A stretch of DNA of 55,844 nt. Source: Oxalobacteraceae bacterium (lineage in GTDB: Bacteria > Pseudomonadota > Gammaproteobacteria > Burkholderiales > Burkholderiaceae_D). The position numbers were made by a program, and so were the translations under genes. The notes under the pieces are model-generated. The model saw only the letters and a program-made list of their open reading frames with translations. It had not been told where the DNA came from and ran no database searches. Numbering within the stretch: position 1 is the stretch's first letter; each line of letters opens with the position of its first letter. The stretch spans positions 1-55,844 of the forward strand of contig DPRS01000035.1 of assembly GCA_003537575.1 (NCBI GenBank), given 5' to 3'. Below, one piece after another: positions 7,678 through 17,382 of this stretch.

Positions 7678-10488
7678 TCATTCCTTTTTCTTTTTCAGCA
7701 GATCTTTGACGATATCCTTGGCATTGTCGGCGGTGTTGCCGCCATCCTCGACCACTTGTTTCCCCGCTTGCTTCAGCAGAGATCGGCGGGACGACAAGGT
7801 ACCGTCCTGCGTGGGGACGATTTGCGCTGCGTTGTCGAAGCCAGCCTGGGCGGCAGACGTTTTTCCCCGCAAGGCAGTGCCTTCCTTCATGACCTGTTCA
7901 CGTATGGCTGACGGCGTGGACGCGGACTGTTGCCCCTGGCTCGCTGCGCCCAGATCTGGCGCCGGTTTGTTGGCAACACGGGCGCGATCGGCGTGGCCCT
8001 GGGCATCGATTCCCGGGGTCAGGAGAGGGTCGTCGGCCTGTGCCGTGTAGTGCGCTTTGACGTCGGTAAAGGATGCCGGCATGGCGGCGCCATCCGAGAA
8101 GACCCGGTTGGGCCGCAGCGCCTGGCGGGCCAGTTCGCTCTCCAGGAGGGCAAAGGCTGCTGCGCTATTGCCGCCATACTGTTCCGCATAGCGCAGGAAC
8201 ATGGCCACGTTGTGGGGATCCTGCGCCAGGTCGATGGCGACGGTTTCGCCGCGTTCACGTGCGGAAGACAGGCGTTCGGCACGCGCGGTGCGTTCGCCAT
8301 AGCTGGCCTGGGCGCGCTGGGCGCGCGCCGTCACGCTGGCCAGGCGCGATGACAGGTCGCTGGCTTCGCGCTGGTCGGTGGATGCCGCCTGGAGCCAGCT
8401 CTGGTCGCGGCTGACACGGTCGCCAAATTTCTTGAATTCAGATAGCTGTTCCTGCGTGAGCGCGTTCAGAACTTTTTGCTGGTCGGCTGACAGCCCCGAC
8501 GAATAGGATTTACCGGCGTTGGCATTGGCTTGCAAGCCGGCCTTGACCGGCGAGAAGCCTGGCGTAGCCACGCCCACATGGGCTGCGGCGCCGAAGGCGA
8601 TCTGGGCTACCTGGTGCTGGCTCAAGCCGGTTTTCTCGGCCACCCCTTTGGTGATCTGGTCAAGGCGGTCGAGGCCGGATCCCATTTCCTCGAAGCTGCT
8701 CCTTTGGTTGCCCTGCGAATTCCGGCTGGAATGAAGCTGGGTTGTGCCCTTGCTGACGACGTCCGCCAGCATGGCCGAGCGTTCGGTATGGGCTGAGACC
8801 AGTTCGCTGCGGGCGGCTTCAGCGGACTGGTTGGCTTCGACCACGTCCTGCTCGGAGACCTTCATCGAAACCACGCGCGAGGCGAACCCTTGGTTGCGCA
8901 GCAGGCTGACCGCGGTGCGGCCATTCAAAGCATTCGCCGACACCGTGTTGCCGGTCATGTCGCTTTGCTGGCTGCTCATGAAGGCGGAGGTGCGGTTGGG
9001 CGCCAGTTGTATCTGGTCCATGGCGACATTGCCCATGCTGACATTGCCGACGGCCGACGCTCCCGTTGCCATGGCGGCCGTCGATTGCAGGCCGGTCAGG
9101 CCGCCCACCACAGTGTTGCCCAGGTTTTCCATGCGCTTCAAGGCTGCCCAGGCGATGAAAGGGATACTGATGGTGAGGTATCCCACTACCGCTTCCGAGG
9201 AAATGGCATTGGCGTAGATGGCGGACGCCGTCTGCAGCGACAGTGCCTTCAAGCCGCTGCCGACATTGGCCGCGGCGGCCAGTTCGGATGCCGCATACAT
9301 GCTTGCCATGTAATTGAGGATGGCGTACAGGGGCGGCCACAGCTGGATCCAGATGAGGACCGCAATATAGTTCTTCAACGCCAGCATCGTTTCCCGGCCA
9401 CCGGTCAGGAACAGCAGCAGCACCATGATTGGAAAAATCGCATAAGCCAGGGCTTCGACGACATTGCGCACCACCGGCAAGGCTTGCTCGGCAATCTTGC
9501 CGCTGTTGATCCAGGCTGCATTGGTTTGCGCAATCGCCTGGGCGCGGCCCACCGCCAAGACCATCGAGGCCGGATCATTGGTCTTTTGCCCGATCAGCTG
9601 ACTCGTGTCGTTGACCGCATTGATGACGGCGTTCTGGCGGATGATGTCCGCGGCCGTGGCGGCAGCATTGGCGATATTGTTCTTCAAATAGGCTTGATGG
9701 ATCTGCGCAGCGATCACCCCAGCGGCCGCAGCACCGGGCAGGGTGGGATTCATTTGCGTGGCAAGCTTGCCCTGGATGAAGCTGATTTGCGCCGGTATCC
9801 GCAGATTTAGGTCGTTGTAGACATTGGGACAGGTGTCGGTGCTGACTCCGCCGCCGCTGCTGGTGAGCGTGGTGAAGCGGGCTGGGTTCGGGGTAGCCAT
9901 CAGGCCCCACACATCGTCGGCACGCGCAAATACGGTCGGATCGAGGGTTCCGTCGACCAGGTCATACATAGTGCAGTTGTGGATGAAATTGACCAGGTCG
10001 GTGCGGAAATTCGGATCCTGGAACACCACCTTGCCGGTTTCCCGGATCAAGCGATTACCGAACATCAAGCCATTCTTTTGGTATGTCAATTCACTCGGCA
10101 AATTCGGGTTGCCGGGGATGACCTGGAACGCGGTTTCGAACAGCTCGGTCAGCGTATTGCCAATCGTGCTGGTCAGGCTACCGAACAGGGCGACGCCAAA
10201 GGGGACATTGTCCACCACCTTCACTGGAGCCCCGCCGGTCTTGTCGACAATGCCGACCGTCACCCGCGGGACGAACAGGATGGCATACACCAGCACCACC
10301 GACGCCAGCCATTGCCAGCCCTGCAGCTTGTGCGGCGCAAAGGCGTATGCCAGCAGGGCGGCAATGAAGCCGCAAAAGGTGACAGCCGCGATGGCGCTCA
10401 GATACGTGTTGGAGCCTCGGATCGCGGCAATGGCATTGAAGATGCCAAACAGGCTGTCTGAGTTTTGGTAGGCATAAATTTCCCACAT
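7678..10488 (-). CDS. traG: F-type conjugation protein TraG, mating-pair stabilisation
   Basis: A 936-residue inner-membrane protein, close to the about 938 of F TraG. The N-terminal half has several membrane helices (around residues 35-80, 340-400 and 420-450) and the TraG_N pattern, starting MWEIYAYQNSDSLFGIFNA. The C-terminal half is soluble, Gln/Ala-rich and periplasmic. In F, the N-terminal part is needed for pilus assembly and the rest for mating-pair stabilisation and entry exclusion. GAGG lies 8 nt before the ATG at 10488. It is the last gene of the long right-to-left transfer operon, 30 bp after traH. Confidence 0.93.
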   Translation of the reverse strand: MWEIYAYQNSDSLFGIFNAIAAIRGSNTYLSAIAAVTFCGFIAALLAYAFAPHKLQGWQWLASVVLVYAILFVPRVTVGIVDKTGGAPVKVVDNVPFGVALFGSLTSTIGNTLTELFETAFQVIPGNPNLPSELTYQKNGLMFGNRLIRETGKVVFQDPNFRTDLVNFIHNCTMYDLVDGTLDPTVFARADDVWGLMATPNPARFTTLTSSGGGVSTDTCPNVYNDLNLRIPAQISFIQGKLATQMNPTLPGAAAAGVIAAQIHQAYLKNNIANAAATAADIIRQNAVINAVNDTSQLIGQKTNDPASMVLAVGRAQAIAQTNAAWINSGKIAEQALPVVRNVVEALAYAIFPIMVLLLFLTGGRETMLALKNYIAVLIWIQLWPPLYAILNYMASMYAASELAAAANVGSGLKALSLQTASAIYANAISSEAVVGYLTISIPFIAWAALKRMENLGNTVVGGLTGLQSTAAMATGASAVGNVSMGNVAMDQIQLAPNRTSAFMSSQQSDMTGNTVSANALNGRTAVSLLRNQGFASRVVSMKVSEQDVVEANQSAEAARSELVSAHTERSAMLADVVSKGTTQLHSSRNSQGNQRSSFEEMGSGLDRLDQITKGVAEKTGLSQHQVAQIAFGAAAHVGVATPGFSPVKAGLQANANAGKSYSSGLSADQQKVLNALTQEQLSEFKKFGDRVSRDQSWLQAASTDQREASDLSSRLASVTARAQRAQASYGERTARAERLSSARERGETVAIDLAQDPHNVAMFLRYAEQYGGNSAAAFALLESELARQALRPNRVFSDGAAMPASFTDVKAHYTAQADDPLLTPGIDAQGHADRARVANKPAPDLGAASQGQQSASTPSAIREQVMKEGTALRGKTSAAQAGFDNAAQIVPTQDGTLSSRRSLLKQAGKQVVEDGGNTADNAKDIVKDLLKKKKE

Positions 10489-10518
10489 GCGGCGACCTCG
10501 CGCTGGCTAGTGTGACGT

Positions 10519-11958
10519 TTACTTACTCATGTAGGCCGCCTGCTGGCCCAGCATGTCCATGACGTGTTGCGGCATGCTGCTGCGCAGTTGTCGCTCCAGT
10601 TGTTCCAGGTGCGTCGCCACCGCCTTGAACGAGCCGACCTTCTGGTACAACAGGTTCTTTTCCTGGGCAAGCTGCAAGAGCAGGCCTTGCGCCCGCTTGC
10701 GGATGTCGACTGATTGCGTACGCTGGGTATGGGTCAGCAGATAATCCTTGTCCAGCGCCGCCATGCCGATGCGTAGATTGCGCTCCAGGAAAACGTAGGC
10801 ATAGTCGGCGGCGATGACATCGCGGTATTGCGCGATCAGGCTGTCGGCGAGACCAGAACCGGGGATGGTGGCGCCAATCGACAGCATCTTGTAGACGGGT
10901 TCCGTGGTCTGGTTGACGAAGCCGACTTCCGCGGAATTGTTGGGGATGGCGGTGCGGGTGGCGATTTTTGAGGAGATCGAACGCATCATGGTCTCCACCT
11001 TCATCGTGAAGGGCGTATGGACGTAGCTCGTGTCGAGCGTGACGACATCGCACTCTACATAATTATTGCATTTCAATAGATGCTGCGTGACATTGCCGCC
11101 ACTGGCATTGGCCTGGCCATACAACAGGTGGCTGATCGATGTCATGGTAGGCGCAAACGTCGCCGGCGCCTGGGCGGCTTCTTCCGGATAGAAAATCACC
11201 GTGCCGACCAGGCTCATGATGAGTTCCCGTTCCTGGTCATCCAGATAGGCGCTGCTGAGCTGCAGCGCCTTCCAGGTCAGGTTGCCGACGAAGGGCGCCT
11301 TGTTGCGGATCTGCGGGTCGGCCGAAGCGCGGGCGGTGGCCAGGATGCCGGCCCGGTCGGTGGCGCAGCGGCGGCGGGCGGCATCGCGGTCGGTTTCCAG
11401 TCCCATCTCGATGGCGAGATCCGCGCAGGTTTCCTGGCTGCTGTAGCCCACAGCATCGGCCGCCGTGCTGACGATGGCCTTGGCGGTTTCGCAGGAATTG
11501 ATGCGGGCATTGTTGATCCAGGTTTCCAGTCCCTTTGCCCATTTGGTGAGTCCCCCCAAGAGGGGCGAGACGGATTCCAGCGCAAGCTGGAAGGCAATGC
11601 CGGGCAAGGCAGCGGTAATGTTTTTGAGCATGTTCTTGAACTCGGTGGCGGAGATGTGCGAGAACGAGCCGCCAAAGACATCGATACCGCCGCAACCGGC
11701 CTTGGCGCTGGGGAACTGGATCGATGCCAGCTGGTACACTTTGTTGGGAGCGCGCATGAAGAGATTGCCGCCGGTATAGGTGTTGAAAGTCTGGCCGCGG
11801 AAGGCGCCGGGCGCCGTGTAGTTACCGACTGCACCGAGATTGTTGAACATGTTGTCGACTTCGGCATTCAGGTCGCCAGCACGCGAGGGAAACGGGGCCA
11901 GGGCGAGGCACCCGACTGTGACAAGCGTCATGACTCGCGGCAAAATGGGGGCATGCAT
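10519..11958 (-). CDS. traH: F-type conjugation protein TraH
   Basis: A 479-residue exported protein of the TraH family (F TraH about 458), part of the outer periplasmic assembly with TraF, TraU, TraW and TrbC needed for pilus extension or retraction. It has a signal peptide (hydrophobic core at about residues 9-22, ending SRA), then typical segments such as VDNMFNNLG and FNTYTGGNLFMRAP. The frame is open far upstream inside traF, so the start matters: the ATG at 11958 has AGGAG at 7 nt, whereas the ATG at 11964 is only 1-2 nt from the same site. This places it about 10 bp after the traF stop. Confidence 0.92.
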   Translation of the reverse strand: MHAPILPRVMTLVTVGCLALAPFPSRAGDLNAEVDNMFNNLGAVGNYTAPGAFRGQTFNTYTGGNLFMRAPNKVYQLASIQFPSAKAGCGGIDVFGGSFSHISATEFKNMLKNITAALPGIAFQLALESVSPLLGGLTKWAKGLETWINNARINSCETAKAIVSTAADAVGYSSQETCADLAIEMGLETDRDAARRRCATDRAGILATARASADPQIRNKAPFVGNLTWKALQLSSAYLDDQERELIMSLVGTVIFYPEEAAQAPATFAPTMTSISHLLYGQANASGGNVTQHLLKCNNYVECDVVTLDTSYVHTPFTMKVETMMRSISSKIATRTAIPNNSAEVGFVNQTTEPVYKMLSIGATIPGSGLADSLIAQYRDVIAADYAYVFLERNLRIGMAALDKDYLLTHTQRTQSVDIRKRAQGLLLQLAQEKNLLYQKVGSFKAVATHLEQLERQLRSSMPQHVMDMLGQQAAYMSK

Positions 11959-11968
11959 GGGCATTCTC

Positions 11969-12832
11969 CTAGCGCAGTGTGAGGGGATGGAAGCGACTGG
12001 GAACCGTTGCTTCGGTGACGGGCGTCGCGGCCATGGCAATACGTTCGAGCAACTGGGATTCGGAGAGGACGCCAAAGCCGATTGGCGCAATCTTGCCGGC
12101 GAAGGGCTGTGCCAAGAAGACGGCCGGCACCTGCGTGACCTGCAGCGTACGGGCAATGCCGTTGTCGGGCCTGGGAGCGGGAAAGCCCGGAATGCCACCG
12201 CCATCGAGGCTGATCGGCACCACCGTGATGCCATACCTGGCTTGGAAGGCTTCCAGCGTCGGCGCAAAGGCATGACAATACGGGCAGTCGCTGCGAAAGA
12301 AAAAGAACAGCACATGGTCGCGGCCAAGCTGGGCGATCGAGCGCGTGCGCCCCTGCATCTGGTCCTGCTCATACACTTCCAGCGCCTTGGCATTGACCGG
12401 GCGGCCTTGCAAGGTGGGATCGAGTTCCGGCGTTGCCCACGCCACTCGCTGGGCGACGTCAGCAAAGAGTGAGGCCTGGCCAACCACCCTGGACTCCAGT
12501 TCCATGTAGCGGCGCACATTGGATTCGGTCGGACGCATGATAGCGATATTGCGGGTTTCCTCCAGCCTTTTCTGCAATTGCTCGAACTGGACCAGTTCCG
12601 GGGCTTTCGGCGCTGTCGCGGGTGCAGGGCCGGACTTGGGAGGCGCCGGCGCCGCCTTGGCGGCGGCAGGCTCATCCTGCGGGTCTTCATAAAAATGCCA
12701 GCCGCGCCAGTTGTCGGACCAGTAGCCAGGTACGGCTGCCACCCTCCGACCTGGATCCTGGGATAACGCGGCGGCCGGCAGTAATGCAAAAAGGCAGCAT
12801 AGAAGCAAGGGCGCGAAAGTGGCTGGGGACAT
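11969..12832 (-). CDS. traF: F-type conjugation protein TraF, thioredoxin-like
   Basis: A 287-residue periplasmic protein (F TraF about 247). Signal peptide residues 1-24, then a Pro/Ala-rich linker (54-80), a helical region, and a thioredoxin fold with a real redox motif, Cys183-Pro-Tyr-Cys186, followed by the cis-Pro strand VPAVFLA. F TraF itself has lost its CxxC, whereas homologues such as this one keep it, so it may act as a disulfide oxidoreductase or isomerase for the Cys-rich TraN, TraU and TraH made by the same operon. It lies between a small exported protein and traH. Confidence 0.92.
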   Translation of the reverse strand: MSPATFAPLLLCCLFALLPAAALSQDPGRRVAAVPGYWSDNWRGWHFYEDPQDEPAAAKAAPAPPKSGPAPATAPKAPELVQFEQLQKRLEETRNIAIMRPTESNVRRYMELESRVVGQASLFADVAQRVAWATPELDPTLQGRPVNAKALEVYEQDQMQGRTRSIAQLGRDHVLFFFFRSDCPYCHAFAPTLEAFQARYGITVVPISLDGGGIPGFPAPRPDNGIARTLQVTQVPAVFLAQPFAGKIAPIGFGVLSESQLLERIAMAATPVTEATVPSRFHPLTLR

Positions 12833-12844
12833 GGCTAGCTCTCT

Positions 12845-13219
12845 TCACATCAGGGATTTCGGCGGCAAGCCGTCGCGGCAATAATTGATGCCGATGTCGA
12901 GCGTCTGCTTTTTCGGGGCGGCGGCCCCCGGCAGTACCACGTCTTCCTGCCAGATCGCTACTTTCAGGCGGCTGCAGCCGGCCTGCCGGTAACGGCGCAC
13001 CGTGCTCACGTCGATATAGATAGGCGAGGCTGACTGGAAGCGGCGCGCAATGGCGTCGGCCGATTCGCCCACCAGGATGCCGTGGGCCGTACCCGTCGGT
13101 GCGTCGAGGGCGTCGATCATGAGCGGGCGCGGGTCCGTGACCGGCGTGCGCTCGATGGCATGTGCTGGTGCGGTGACGGCCACGGCAGCAAACAGCAGGG
13201 CGAGTGGCAGGGGCTTCAT
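12845..13219 (-). CDS. Small exported protein in the transfer operon, unknown function
   Basis: A 124-residue protein with a signal peptide (residues 1-19, ending PAHA). The mature part has two cysteines (QAGCSRL and NYCRDG) that could pair, with no domain I recognise. The ATG at 13219 overlaps the traN stop by one base (TAATG) and has AAGGA at about 8 nt, so translational coupling to traN is likely. Its position between traN and traF and its export suggest a periplasmic helper of the mating channel. Confidence 0.75.
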   Translation of the reverse strand: MKPLPLALLFAAVAVTAPAHAIERTPVTDPRPLMIDALDAPTGTAHGILVGESADAIARRFQSASPIYIDVSTVRRYRQAGCSRLKVAIWQEDVVLPGAAAPKKQTLDIGINYCRDGLPPKSLM

Positions 13220-15627
13220 TAGCATTTTCCTTGTCCGTAGTAGCAGGTCGATACACGGGCGGCGTTGTTCGACTGGATCGTGCCCACATTGGGCAGGCTG
13301 GGAACGATCGAGGCATAGAACTCCGTCAAGTCCATCGCTGCAAAGTCGAGGGATTGCAATTGCGCGATGGTGAAGCCGGAACAGTCCGGGGTCTGGGCGC
13401 CGCCCCAGCCCTTGCCGACCTGCAGCCGCCCCTGTTCGTTGACCAGGCGCGACAGCACCGAGTTGAAGCAGCATTTCGAGGTGGTATGTTCGGTGCAGGA
13501 GACGCATTTGCCGAAAACCTTGATGCAGGAAGAGCACCAGCTGCCGACGGCGTGACACAGGCGCGCGCCTTCCTTCATGGCGAGCTTGCCTTCTTCCTCG
13601 TTGCACGACATCATCGACATCACGATATAGATCACCACTGCGATGGCCAGCGACCAGGGGTCGAAGGCGACGATCATGCTCTCGCCCGCGTACAGCGTGA
13701 CGGAACCGGCCGGCAGCGCCGCGCCATTGACGGCGATGGTCACGCCATAGGTCGAAAAACTGCCGCCAAATCCCGCGCCGGAAACCAGGGCATTGAATCC
13801 CTGGTAAAGGAATTCGCGGTTGTCCGCATTCATCAGCACGTCGTAGACCAGCTTCGATCCGGTGCCGAACATCGACTGGTTGGTCATGCCGGCGCCCTTG
13901 GCATCGGCATAGCAGCAATTCTTTAGGAGCCGGTCGCGGCACTGGTTCGCTTCGCCCTTGAATACCTGCATGCGGTCGGTGTCGAGATAGACGCCGGCTT
14001 CGCGCGCGGCTTCCATATACGACATCGTGCGGGCGAAATCGGCATCGCTGGTATAGGACGTGTTGAAGCAGCTGGCGCCAAGACAAAACACATTGTTGGG
14101 ACAATTGTTGGCCGTGGTGGTGGTCTGGGCCGGGACGGGACATTGGTAGGTGTCCTGGAACACTTCACAGACGCCAGTGGCAGCGTTCGTCCGGGTGCAG
14201 GTAGACGCCGCCGGCGTGCAGCCCGCCGCCGCCAGCGGGGCGCATTCGTCTGCCGGTGCGCCGCCGGCGCAGGCAAAGCTGCGCTGGTATTGCCAGCAGG
14301 CGCGCGTGATATCCCTGCCGTCGATTTTTTTCGTGGCGGGGCCGTCGATGCAGACTTCAGCGCCCATCGCCGTGCAGCGGCTACCCGTTGCCAACGCGGG
14401 GCACTGGTCATCCCAGCGCTCGCTTTCCGCAAACTGCGTCGCAGGCTTGGTGTAGCTCAGCGTCATTTTCGGGATCGGCCGTGGAAAGGCCGGGTTGATT
14501 TCCCAGCCTGTGACCGTACGTGCCCCGACCGGTTGCCAATACAGTGTTGCGCCGAATTTGCCGCTGACATCCAGCCCGGCGTGCGGCGTGGCGCTGGCAG
14601 CCGGCGTGTAGCATAGGGCGTCATCCAGCGTCTGGCTGATCGTATTGCAGTCGGGGCAGGCCGGTGCCAGAGACTGGATTTTGCCGCCGTTTTGCTGGTC
14701 GGCGGGACAGGACGCATACGTTTTCTTGAAGGGTTCTACCGGCGTGCATGCCGGCAATCCGCTGTCGCCCCCCATGATGGCGCAGGTTGCATCGTGGTCG
14801 GGCGCGATCAGCGCGGTCGCAGTGCAGGTTGTGGCAGTACAGGCATTGTCTGCAATCCAGACCCGGTCATGCGCCGGCAATCCCAGCCAGCCGGCCGTAG
14901 CCGCTGGCCCGAGATCGGCGACTGGCTGCGGGAAGAGGCGGGGAACCGACAAGTCGGCATTGAAATAGGCGACCGGGGTGCCGGATTGCGTCACCCGGAA
15001 ATGCTGCGCTGTGTCCGGGCGATCCGGCAGGCATTGCGCATCGAAGCCGGCGGTGCCCGCGCCGGCGTGGGCGAACCAGTTGCCAGGCATGCAGTTGGTG
15101 GTGCGATCGAGCGCCACAGTCAAGCTGCGCGCGCACGTTAAGTTGCCGACCCCGGTATACCGGTTGCACAGGCGCGGCTGGGTCGAGGCCGGCGTGCTCA
15201 CCTCAGTAGTGACGCAGCCACTGTAATAGCTGGAAAGGCTGCCCAGCGCGAGCGACGGATTGCGCGCAATTTCCTTCGCTGCGGCGACGCCCGGGTCGTA
15301 GGCGGAAAGCGCCGGCCGGGGTGTATTGGCCGACGCCATGGCGCCCTGTTGGGCCTGGCATACAGGATCAGTCGGCGTCAACGCGCAACTGGCCAGACGC
15401 GCATTGGCCTGGGAGGCGAGATTGGGCTGGCCGGCATAGGCCCGCTCGGGCGGCGTGTCCGTGTAGCCGGGGACGACCGTCGTTGCGACGGATTGGTTGA
15501 CCATGTTGGACACGGTCGGATTGGCGGCATTGCCCGCAGCAACGCCCTCGTCATGTGGCGCTGCCAGCGCCAGGGTCTGCGTCCAGAAGAAAAAGCACAA
15601 GGTAAGATGCACCGCGACGGTACGCAT
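13219..15627 (-). CDS. traN: F-type conjugation protein TraN, mating-pair adhesin
   Basis: An 802-residue, very cysteine-rich outer-membrane protein; F TraN is about 602, so this is a long version like those of SXT and IncA/C. TraN stabilises mating pairs by contacting the recipient surface. There is a signal peptide (ending ALA), a long variable N-terminal half, and a C-terminal half with dense cysteines such as CNEEEGKLA and SKCCFNSVLSRL, the family core. The ATG at 15627 has AAGG at 6 nt; the ATG at 15633 forms an ATGA overlap with trbC but touches the ribosome site, so I prefer 15627. Disulfides would need the DsbC-like protein and TraF. Confidence 0.93.
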   Translation of the reverse strand: MRTVAVHLTLCFFFWTQTLALAAPHDEGVAAGNAANPTVSNMVNQSVATTVVPGYTDTPPERAYAGQPNLASQANARLASCALTPTDPVCQAQQGAMASANTPRPALSAYDPGVAAAKEIARNPSLALGSLSSYYSGCVTTEVSTPASTQPRLCNRYTGVGNLTCARSLTVALDRTTNCMPGNWFAHAGAGTAGFDAQCLPDRPDTAQHFRVTQSGTPVAYFNADLSVPRLFPQPVADLGPAATAGWLGLPAHDRVWIADNACTATTCTATALIAPDHDATCAIMGGDSGLPACTPVEPFKKTYASCPADQQNGGKIQSLAPACPDCNTISQTLDDALCYTPAASATPHAGLDVSGKFGATLYWQPVGARTVTGWEINPAFPRPIPKMTLSYTKPATQFAESERWDDQCPALATGSRCTAMGAEVCIDGPATKKIDGRDITRACWQYQRSFACAGGAPADECAPLAAAGCTPAASTCTRTNAATGVCEVFQDTYQCPVPAQTTTTANNCPNNVFCLGASCFNTSYTSDADFARTMSYMEAAREAGVYLDTDRMQVFKGEANQCRDRLLKNCCYADAKGAGMTNQSMFGTGSKLVYDVLMNADNREFLYQGFNALVSGAGFGGSFSTYGVTIAVNGAALPAGSVTLYAGESMIVAFDPWSLAIAVVIYIVMSMMSCNEEEGKLAMKEGARLCHAVGSWCSSCIKVFGKCVSCTEHTTSKCCFNSVLSRLVNEQGRLQVGKGWGGAQTPDCSGFTIAQLQSLDFAAMDLTEFYASIVPSLPNVGTIQSNNAARVSTCYYGQGKC

Positions 15628-15629
15628 GG

Positions 15630-16382
15630 TCATCCTTTCAGTTTCTTCACGTACATGCGCGCATCCTTGGCAAAGCGGGGCGCCTGGCGCTCGATGAATT
15701 CGAGCGCATAGTCGAGGCTGACGTCGCCCGAGGTCGCCATGTACGCCTCTGCAGGCAGGCACTGGCCGGCGCCGCAAGGCTGTGCCTTCGCGCCGGCGCG
15801 CACGAGTACGAAGGTGGGGGTACGGGTGACGGCGAAGCGGTCGAAGGCTTGCGGGTCGATCTGCACCGCCACCTGGCGCTGGCCGATCAGGGCCTGCATG
15901 CGCTTGACCGTCTCGCGAAGTGACCCGTCGACGAAGCCGCGGATCAAGAGCGTGGCTTGGGCGCGCGCAGCCTGGTCGACCAGGCGCTGCAGCGTCGGTT
16001 GCGGCATCGAGAAACTGATGAAGATCATCAGGCCCGGGCTGGCAGACAGTTCCTGTGCCATGGCCATACCTTCGGCGCCGGCTTGATAGCCGCGCGCCAG
16101 CGCTGCGAGATCGCGCGGGCTCGACTGGGCCGGTTGCGGCAGCGCGTCGATGTTGGGAGAGGAATGCGGCGGTCGGTCCAGGGCGGCATCCAGCGGCAGT
16201 CGATGCGCTTTGGCAGCGCGTGCCATGTCTTGCTCGGTGATGACCGGCTGGTTGCGCTGTACCCGTGCAATGTCGGCCTCGGTGACGGCCGCGGTGCCCT
16301 GCGCCAGGGCGCTGCAGGCAACCAGGCTTGCGGCCAGCGGCAGGAGGCGAGCGGCGTTGGGGAAGAGGTTAATAGCCGACAC
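15630..16382 (-). CDS. trbC: F-type pilus assembly protein TrbC
   Basis: A 250-residue periplasmic protein of the TrbC family with a thioredoxin-like fold lacking CxxC: FISFSMPQPTLQRLV, then the strand LIRGFVDGSLRET and TRTPTFVLV. In F it works with TraW and TraU in pilus assembly. Start choice: a GTG at 16382 has AAGGA at 6 nt and gives a good signal peptide, whereas the longer frame from 16415 would put Cys and charged residues in front of it. The GTG lies inside the end of traU (14-nt overlap), suggesting coupling. Confidence 0.88.
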   Translation of the reverse strand: MSAINLFPNAARLLPLAASLVACSALAQGTAAVTEADIARVQRNQPVITEQDMARAAKAHRLPLDAALDRPPHSSPNIDALPQPAQSSPRDLAALARGYQAGAEGMAMAQELSASPGLMIFISFSMPQPTLQRLVDQAARAQATLLIRGFVDGSLRETVKRMQALIGQRQVAVQIDPQAFDRFAVTRTPTFVLVRAGAKAQPCGAGQCLPAEAYMATSGDVSLDYALEFIERQAPRFAKDARMYVKKLKG

Positions 16383-17382
16383 AGCAATTCCTTTTTCGAA
16401 ACAACATGAAGGCAAAGTCTTCGCCGCGCACCGGATATTCCTTGCCGGCGCCCCAGAACACCGTGGTGCGGCCGAAAGGCTGGCAGCAGCGGCCGTTATC
16501 CTTGCCGGTGGCGGGAATCGGGTAAGTCAATTGCGTCTTGTAGGCAGTCTTGTCCATTACTGGCTGGAAGTACGGCCCGCACAAGCCAGCCTGGCCATGC
16601 CAGCCCCACGCCAGCAGTTCGCGGTGCATCTTGGCGCTCAGCCGCTGCGCCAGGAGCGCGGCGGTACGCACCCCGCCCATGTGATAGGGGACGTGGCCGT
16701 CGAGCGGATAGATGCCGCCCTGACACCCGGCGCACCAGAACAGATCGCGCACGCCAAAGCCGCTTGACGCCGCGATGCAATCGGCGGCGCAGGCGGCCAC
16801 GGCGACCGGGTTGGCGAATAGCACCCCCTCCGGGTTCAGGATCAGCGTCAATTCATCGTCGTTCCAGAGCGGGTCGACTTCGGTCAGATAAGCGAGGTCG
16901 AAGGAGCCGTGTTCCAGGCAAGGGAAATCGGTGATGACGCCCAGCCAGTACATGACCGGGTTCACGTAGTAATGCGCCTGGTAGAAGCTGCCGCCGTCGC
17001 CATCCCCTTCGGGACGTGTGTAGCGGGCGCCTTCTGGGGCAGGAATGCCGGGATCGAGGTCGATGCCGCCCAGCGAAGCCAGGCAGAAGGGCTTGCGGAC
17101 CACCTCGACATGGCGGGCCGGTTCCCAGAAACCGACCGACAGGCCGATGACCGGATTGACGCCGCAGCTGCAGACCGGGTTGGCCGGGTTGTCGATGTCT
17201 TCCTGGCCGCCGAGATTGCCAATGCGCGCGCTGCCGATGGAAATCGGCAGGATGCAGCTCCAGCAAATGTCGGTGATCGGGTTCGGAAACTTCCCGGTGC
17301 AGGTGGCGATCCCCGCGGCCTGCACGCCACTGATCGGCAGCCACAGGACTAGGCAGAACATCAGGCGGGCAAGCGCATTCAT
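16369..17382 (-). CDS. traU: F-type conjugation protein TraU
   Basis: A 337-residue periplasmic protein (F TraU about 330) needed for DNA transfer as well as pilus assembly. The signal peptide ends VQA at about residue 22, and the mature form is cysteine-rich with family motifs: CTGKFPNPITDICWSC at the N-terminus, DLFWCAGCQGGIYPL in the middle, and CQPFGRTTVFWGAGKEYP near the end. Start and stop are coupled to its neighbours: an ATGA overlap with traW upstream and a 14-nt overlap with trbC downstream. Confidence 0.95.
   Translation of the reverse strand: MNALARLMFCLVLWLPISGVQAAGIATCTGKFPNPITDICWSCILPISIGSARIGNLGGQEDIDNPANPVCSCGVNPVIGLSVGFWEPARHVEVVRKPFCLASLGGIDLDPGIPAPEGARYTRPEGDGDGGSFYQAHYYVNPVMYWLGVITDFPCLEHGSFDLAYLTEVDPLWNDDELTLILNPEGVLFANPVAVAACAADCIAASSGFGVRDLFWCAGCQGGIYPLDGHVPYHMGGVRTAALLAQRLSAKMHRELLAWGWHGQAGLCGPYFQPVMDKTAYKTQLTYPIPATGKDNGRCCQPFGRTTVFWGAGKEYPVRGEDFAFMLFRKRNCCVGY

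Noticed and set aside
10519..12789. Very long frame suggesting a traH fusion
   Set aside because: The upstream part lies antiparallel in frame to traF coding sequence and reads as low-complexity Arg/Pro; a strong ribosome site supports the traH start at 11958.
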